From positions 1-32,506 of the forward strand of contig JAGWRX010000166.1 of NCBI GenBank assembly GCA_028876395.1: a stretch of 32,506 nucleotides of DNA, written 5' to 3'. The notes below the pieces were generated by a model. It was given only the letters and a program-made list of their open reading frames with translations, did not search any database and was not told the origin of the DNA. Shown piece by piece: positions 30,984 to 32,506 of the stretch (positions within the stretch are counted from its first letter, which is position 1; every line of letters starts with the position of its first letter). Source of the stretch: Acidobacteriota bacterium. GTDB lineage: Bacteria; Acidobacteriota; Terriglobia; Terriglobales; Acidobacteriaceae. A program made the position numbers and the translations under genes.

Positions 30984-32009
30984 ATGACGCTGGGGGAATT
31001 GATCGAGAACCTGGGCGGCAGGCTGGTGCAGGGGGACCCGAAGTGGGACGTGAGCGGGATCTCCACGATTGAGCAGGCGAGCACCTTTGAACTGGTGTTT
31101 GCGGAATCCGCGGCCGCAGCGGCAGATGCGCTGGCGAGCAAGGCGGGCATGGTCGTGCTGGCGCCGGGCGCTGTGCAGGAGTATCCGCGCGGGAAGTGCA
31201 TCATCGAGGCGGACCAGCCGCGCCTCTGGTTTGCGCAGGCTGCGAAGCTGCTGGACAAGCGGCCTCTGGATGCGGGTATTCATGCGACGGCGACGGTGCC
31301 GAGCGATGTGGTCCTGTCTCCCGGCGTGGTTGTTGGGCCAGGGGTTGTGATTGGCTCGCATGCGCGCATCGGCATGCGTACGCGCATTGACGCAGGCGCG
31401 GTGATTGGCGAGGCAGTGGAACTTGGCGCAGAGTGCCACATTTACCCGCGGGCGGTGATTTACCCGGGGACGACGCTGCGTGATCGGGTGGTGGTGCATG
31501 CCGGAGCGGTGCTGGGGGCGGACGGCTTTGGATACGTGCGTGACGAGGTGACGGGGGCGTACACGCAGTTTCCGCAGAACGGGACGCTGGTGATCGAGAG
31601 CGATGTGGAGATTGGCGCGAACTCGACGATTGACCGCGGGGCGCTGCAGGAGACGAGAATCCGGAGGGGAACCAAGATCGACAACCTGGTGCACGTGGGG
31701 CACAACTGCGACATTGGCGAGGACGTGATTCTGGTGGCGCTGACGGGTATCTCGGGGTCATGCACGGTGGGCAAAGGCGCGTTGATTGCCGGGCAGGTGG
31801 GGATCGGCGACCATGCGCACATCGGTCCGGGGGTGATTCTGGGCGGGCAGGCGGGCGTGCTGAGCGGCAAGACGGTGACCAACGAGGGATTGAGGCCGGG
31901 AACAGTGCTGTGGGGGACGCCGGCGCGTCCGCTGAAACAAGTGCTGCGCGAGCAGGCGACGCTGATGCGGTTGGCGCGACGGCAGGGCAAAACGCCTGAG
32001 AAGGAATAG
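30984..32009 (+). CDS. lpxD: UDP-3-O-(3-hydroxyacyl)glucosamine N-acyltransferase
   Basis: Third enzyme of lipid A synthesis; it transfers a 3-hydroxyacyl chain from ACP to the 2-amino group of UDP-3-O-acylglucosamine. The 341-aa protein has the uridine-binding N-terminal domain (about 1-100), a left-handed beta-helix built of hexapeptide repeats (about 100-310; for example VLSPGVVVGPGVVIGSHARIG) with the loop GADGFGYVRD, the catalytic histidine H240 in NLVHVGHNC (E. coli H239), and a C-terminal helix. GAGGTGA four bases before the ATG is a strong ribosome-binding site. It is tightly linked to the LpxL-like gene and to the P-loop gene 5 bp downstream. Confidence 0.96.
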   Translation: MTLGELIENLGGRLVQGDPKWDVSGISTIEQASTFELVFAESAAAAADALASKAGMVVLAPGAVQEYPRGKCIIEADQPRLWFAQAAKLLDKRPLDAGIHATATVPSDVVLSPGVVVGPGVVIGSHARIGMRTRIDAGAVIGEAVELGAECHIYPRAVIYPGTTLRDRVVVHAGAVLGADGFGYVRDEVTGAYTQFPQNGTLVIESDVEIGANSTIDRGALQETRIRRGTKIDNLVHVGHNCDIGEDVILVALTGISGSCTVGKGALIAGQVGIGDHAHIGPGVILGGQAGVLSGKTVTNEGLRPGTVLWGTPARPLKQVLREQATLMRLARRQGKTPEKE

Positions 32010-32014
32010 CCTCG

Positions 32015-32506
32015 ATGGCGGTCATCGTCGTAGGCGGGAGCGGGCAGGGCGCGGGCAAGACCGCGCTTGTGTGCGGAGTGATTGCCGCGCTGGCCGAGTT
32101 TGGCTGGACGGCGGTGAAAATTACGAACCACGCGCACGGCCAGCGTGAGGCGATATGGGAAGAGCGCGACGCGGGACGGGGAACGGACACGGCGCGCTAT
32201 CTGGCGGCTGGAGCGCGGCGGGCGCTGCTGGTGACGGCTGGGGATGACGAGCTTGCGCTGCGGCTTGGGCAGCTTGAGGCGATGCTGGAGCCGGGAGCGC
32301 ATGTGATTTACGAGTCGAATCGAATCGTGGAGCATGTGCGGGCCGATGTGTGCCTGGCGGTGGGGGGCGATGCGGAGGGTGTTCCGAAGCCGTCTTTTCG
32401 CGGGCTTGTGGAGCGCGCGGATGCGATGGTGTCGCGGGAAGGTGCGAAGAGTATTGACGGCGGTTCGAAGCGGCTTTTTCGACTGGCCAGACTGGACAGT
32501 ATTTCA
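32015..32506 (+). CDS. P-loop NTPase, MobB-like, 3' partial
   Basis: The frame from the ATG at 32015 stays open to the right edge (164 codons visible). It begins MAVIVVGGSGQGAGKTALVC, a Walker A motif at the N-terminus, followed by AEFGWTAVKIT and later YESNRIVEHVRADVCLAV. This pattern resembles MobB/molybdopterin-guanine dinucleotide biosynthesis B and related GTPases that start with a P-loop and have an ESN-type second motif. The resemblance is by eye only, so no symbol is given. It lies 5 bp after lpxD and is probably co-transcribed, which would not be expected for a molybdenum cofactor gene. Confidence 0.6.
   Translation, partial: MAVIVVGGSGQGAGKTALVCGVIAALAEFGWTAVKITNHAHGQREAIWEERDAGRGTDTARYLAAGARRALLVTAGDDELALRLGQLEAMLEPGAHVIYESNRIVEHVRADVCLAVGGDAEGVPKPSFRGLVERADAMVSREGAKSIDGGSKRLFRLARLDSIS

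Noticed and set aside
30468-31703. Minus-strand open frame of 411 codons
   Set aside because: It runs antisense across lpxL-like and lpxD, with His/Arg-rich composition and no family features.
1-32506. CRISPR array, phage or intact insertion sequence
   Set aside because: No regularly spaced repeats, Cas, integrase or transposase sequences were found; the palindromes present are single and short.

Overview
The window reads as a high-GC, Gram-negative chromosome, most likely from an acidobacterium of the Terriglobus/Granulicella type. That placement is an inference: it rests on lipid A genes (lpxD and an LpxL-like acyltransferase), an orphan secretin, an orphan Flp pilin, multi-domain SpoIIE phosphatases and abundant short GC-rich palindromes. 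No rRNA, tRNA, CRISPR array, intact insertion sequence or phage gene was found. Most genes are core genes.

Layout. 1-4205 (+): a 5'-truncated polyprenyl glycosylphosphotransferase, glutamine-dependent NAD synthetase (nadE) and a secreted thioredoxin-fold protein with a CPHC motif. 4332-8857 (-): an apparent five-gene operon in the order purC, cvpA, Fis-like regulator, HAD phosphatase, TPR-secretin. 8858-9309: a gene-free stretch with a perfect TGTGA-N6-TCACA palindrome, several hairpins and a strong plus-strand terminator, together suggesting an unannotated structured RNA. 9310-13131 (-): smc with an unusual acidic insert in its N-terminal ATPase half. 13397-14299 (-): an OxyR-type LysR regulator with both redox cysteines. 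14781-14993 (-): a small Flp pilin. 15296-17347 (+): recQ. 17665-20218 (-): a sulfatase and a ROK/polyphosphate-glucokinase-like protein. 20295-22778 (+): priA. 22797-27075 (-): an HU/IHF-type protein and two tandem paralogous membrane-anchored SpoIIE phosphatases. 27366-28735 (+): dcd and a LuxR-type regulator with a degenerate receiver. 29237-32506 (+): a SYLF lipid-binding protein, LpxL-like acyltransferase, lpxD and a 3'-truncated P-loop protein.

Working together: lpxL-like, lpxD and possibly the P-loop gene form an envelope (lipid A) cluster. purC and cvpA head a purine-linked operon that also carries a secretin. smc, recQ, priA and the HU-like gene are chromosome-maintenance genes but are not co-transcribed. 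The two phosphatases overlap by 4 bp and look like outputs of two related extracytoplasmic sensors.

The observations most worth following are the candidate RNA between purC and smc, a family of hairpins ending in GGGGCAC-like tails (one sits in frame inside priA), the Smc acidic insert, and the tandem sensor-phosphatases.
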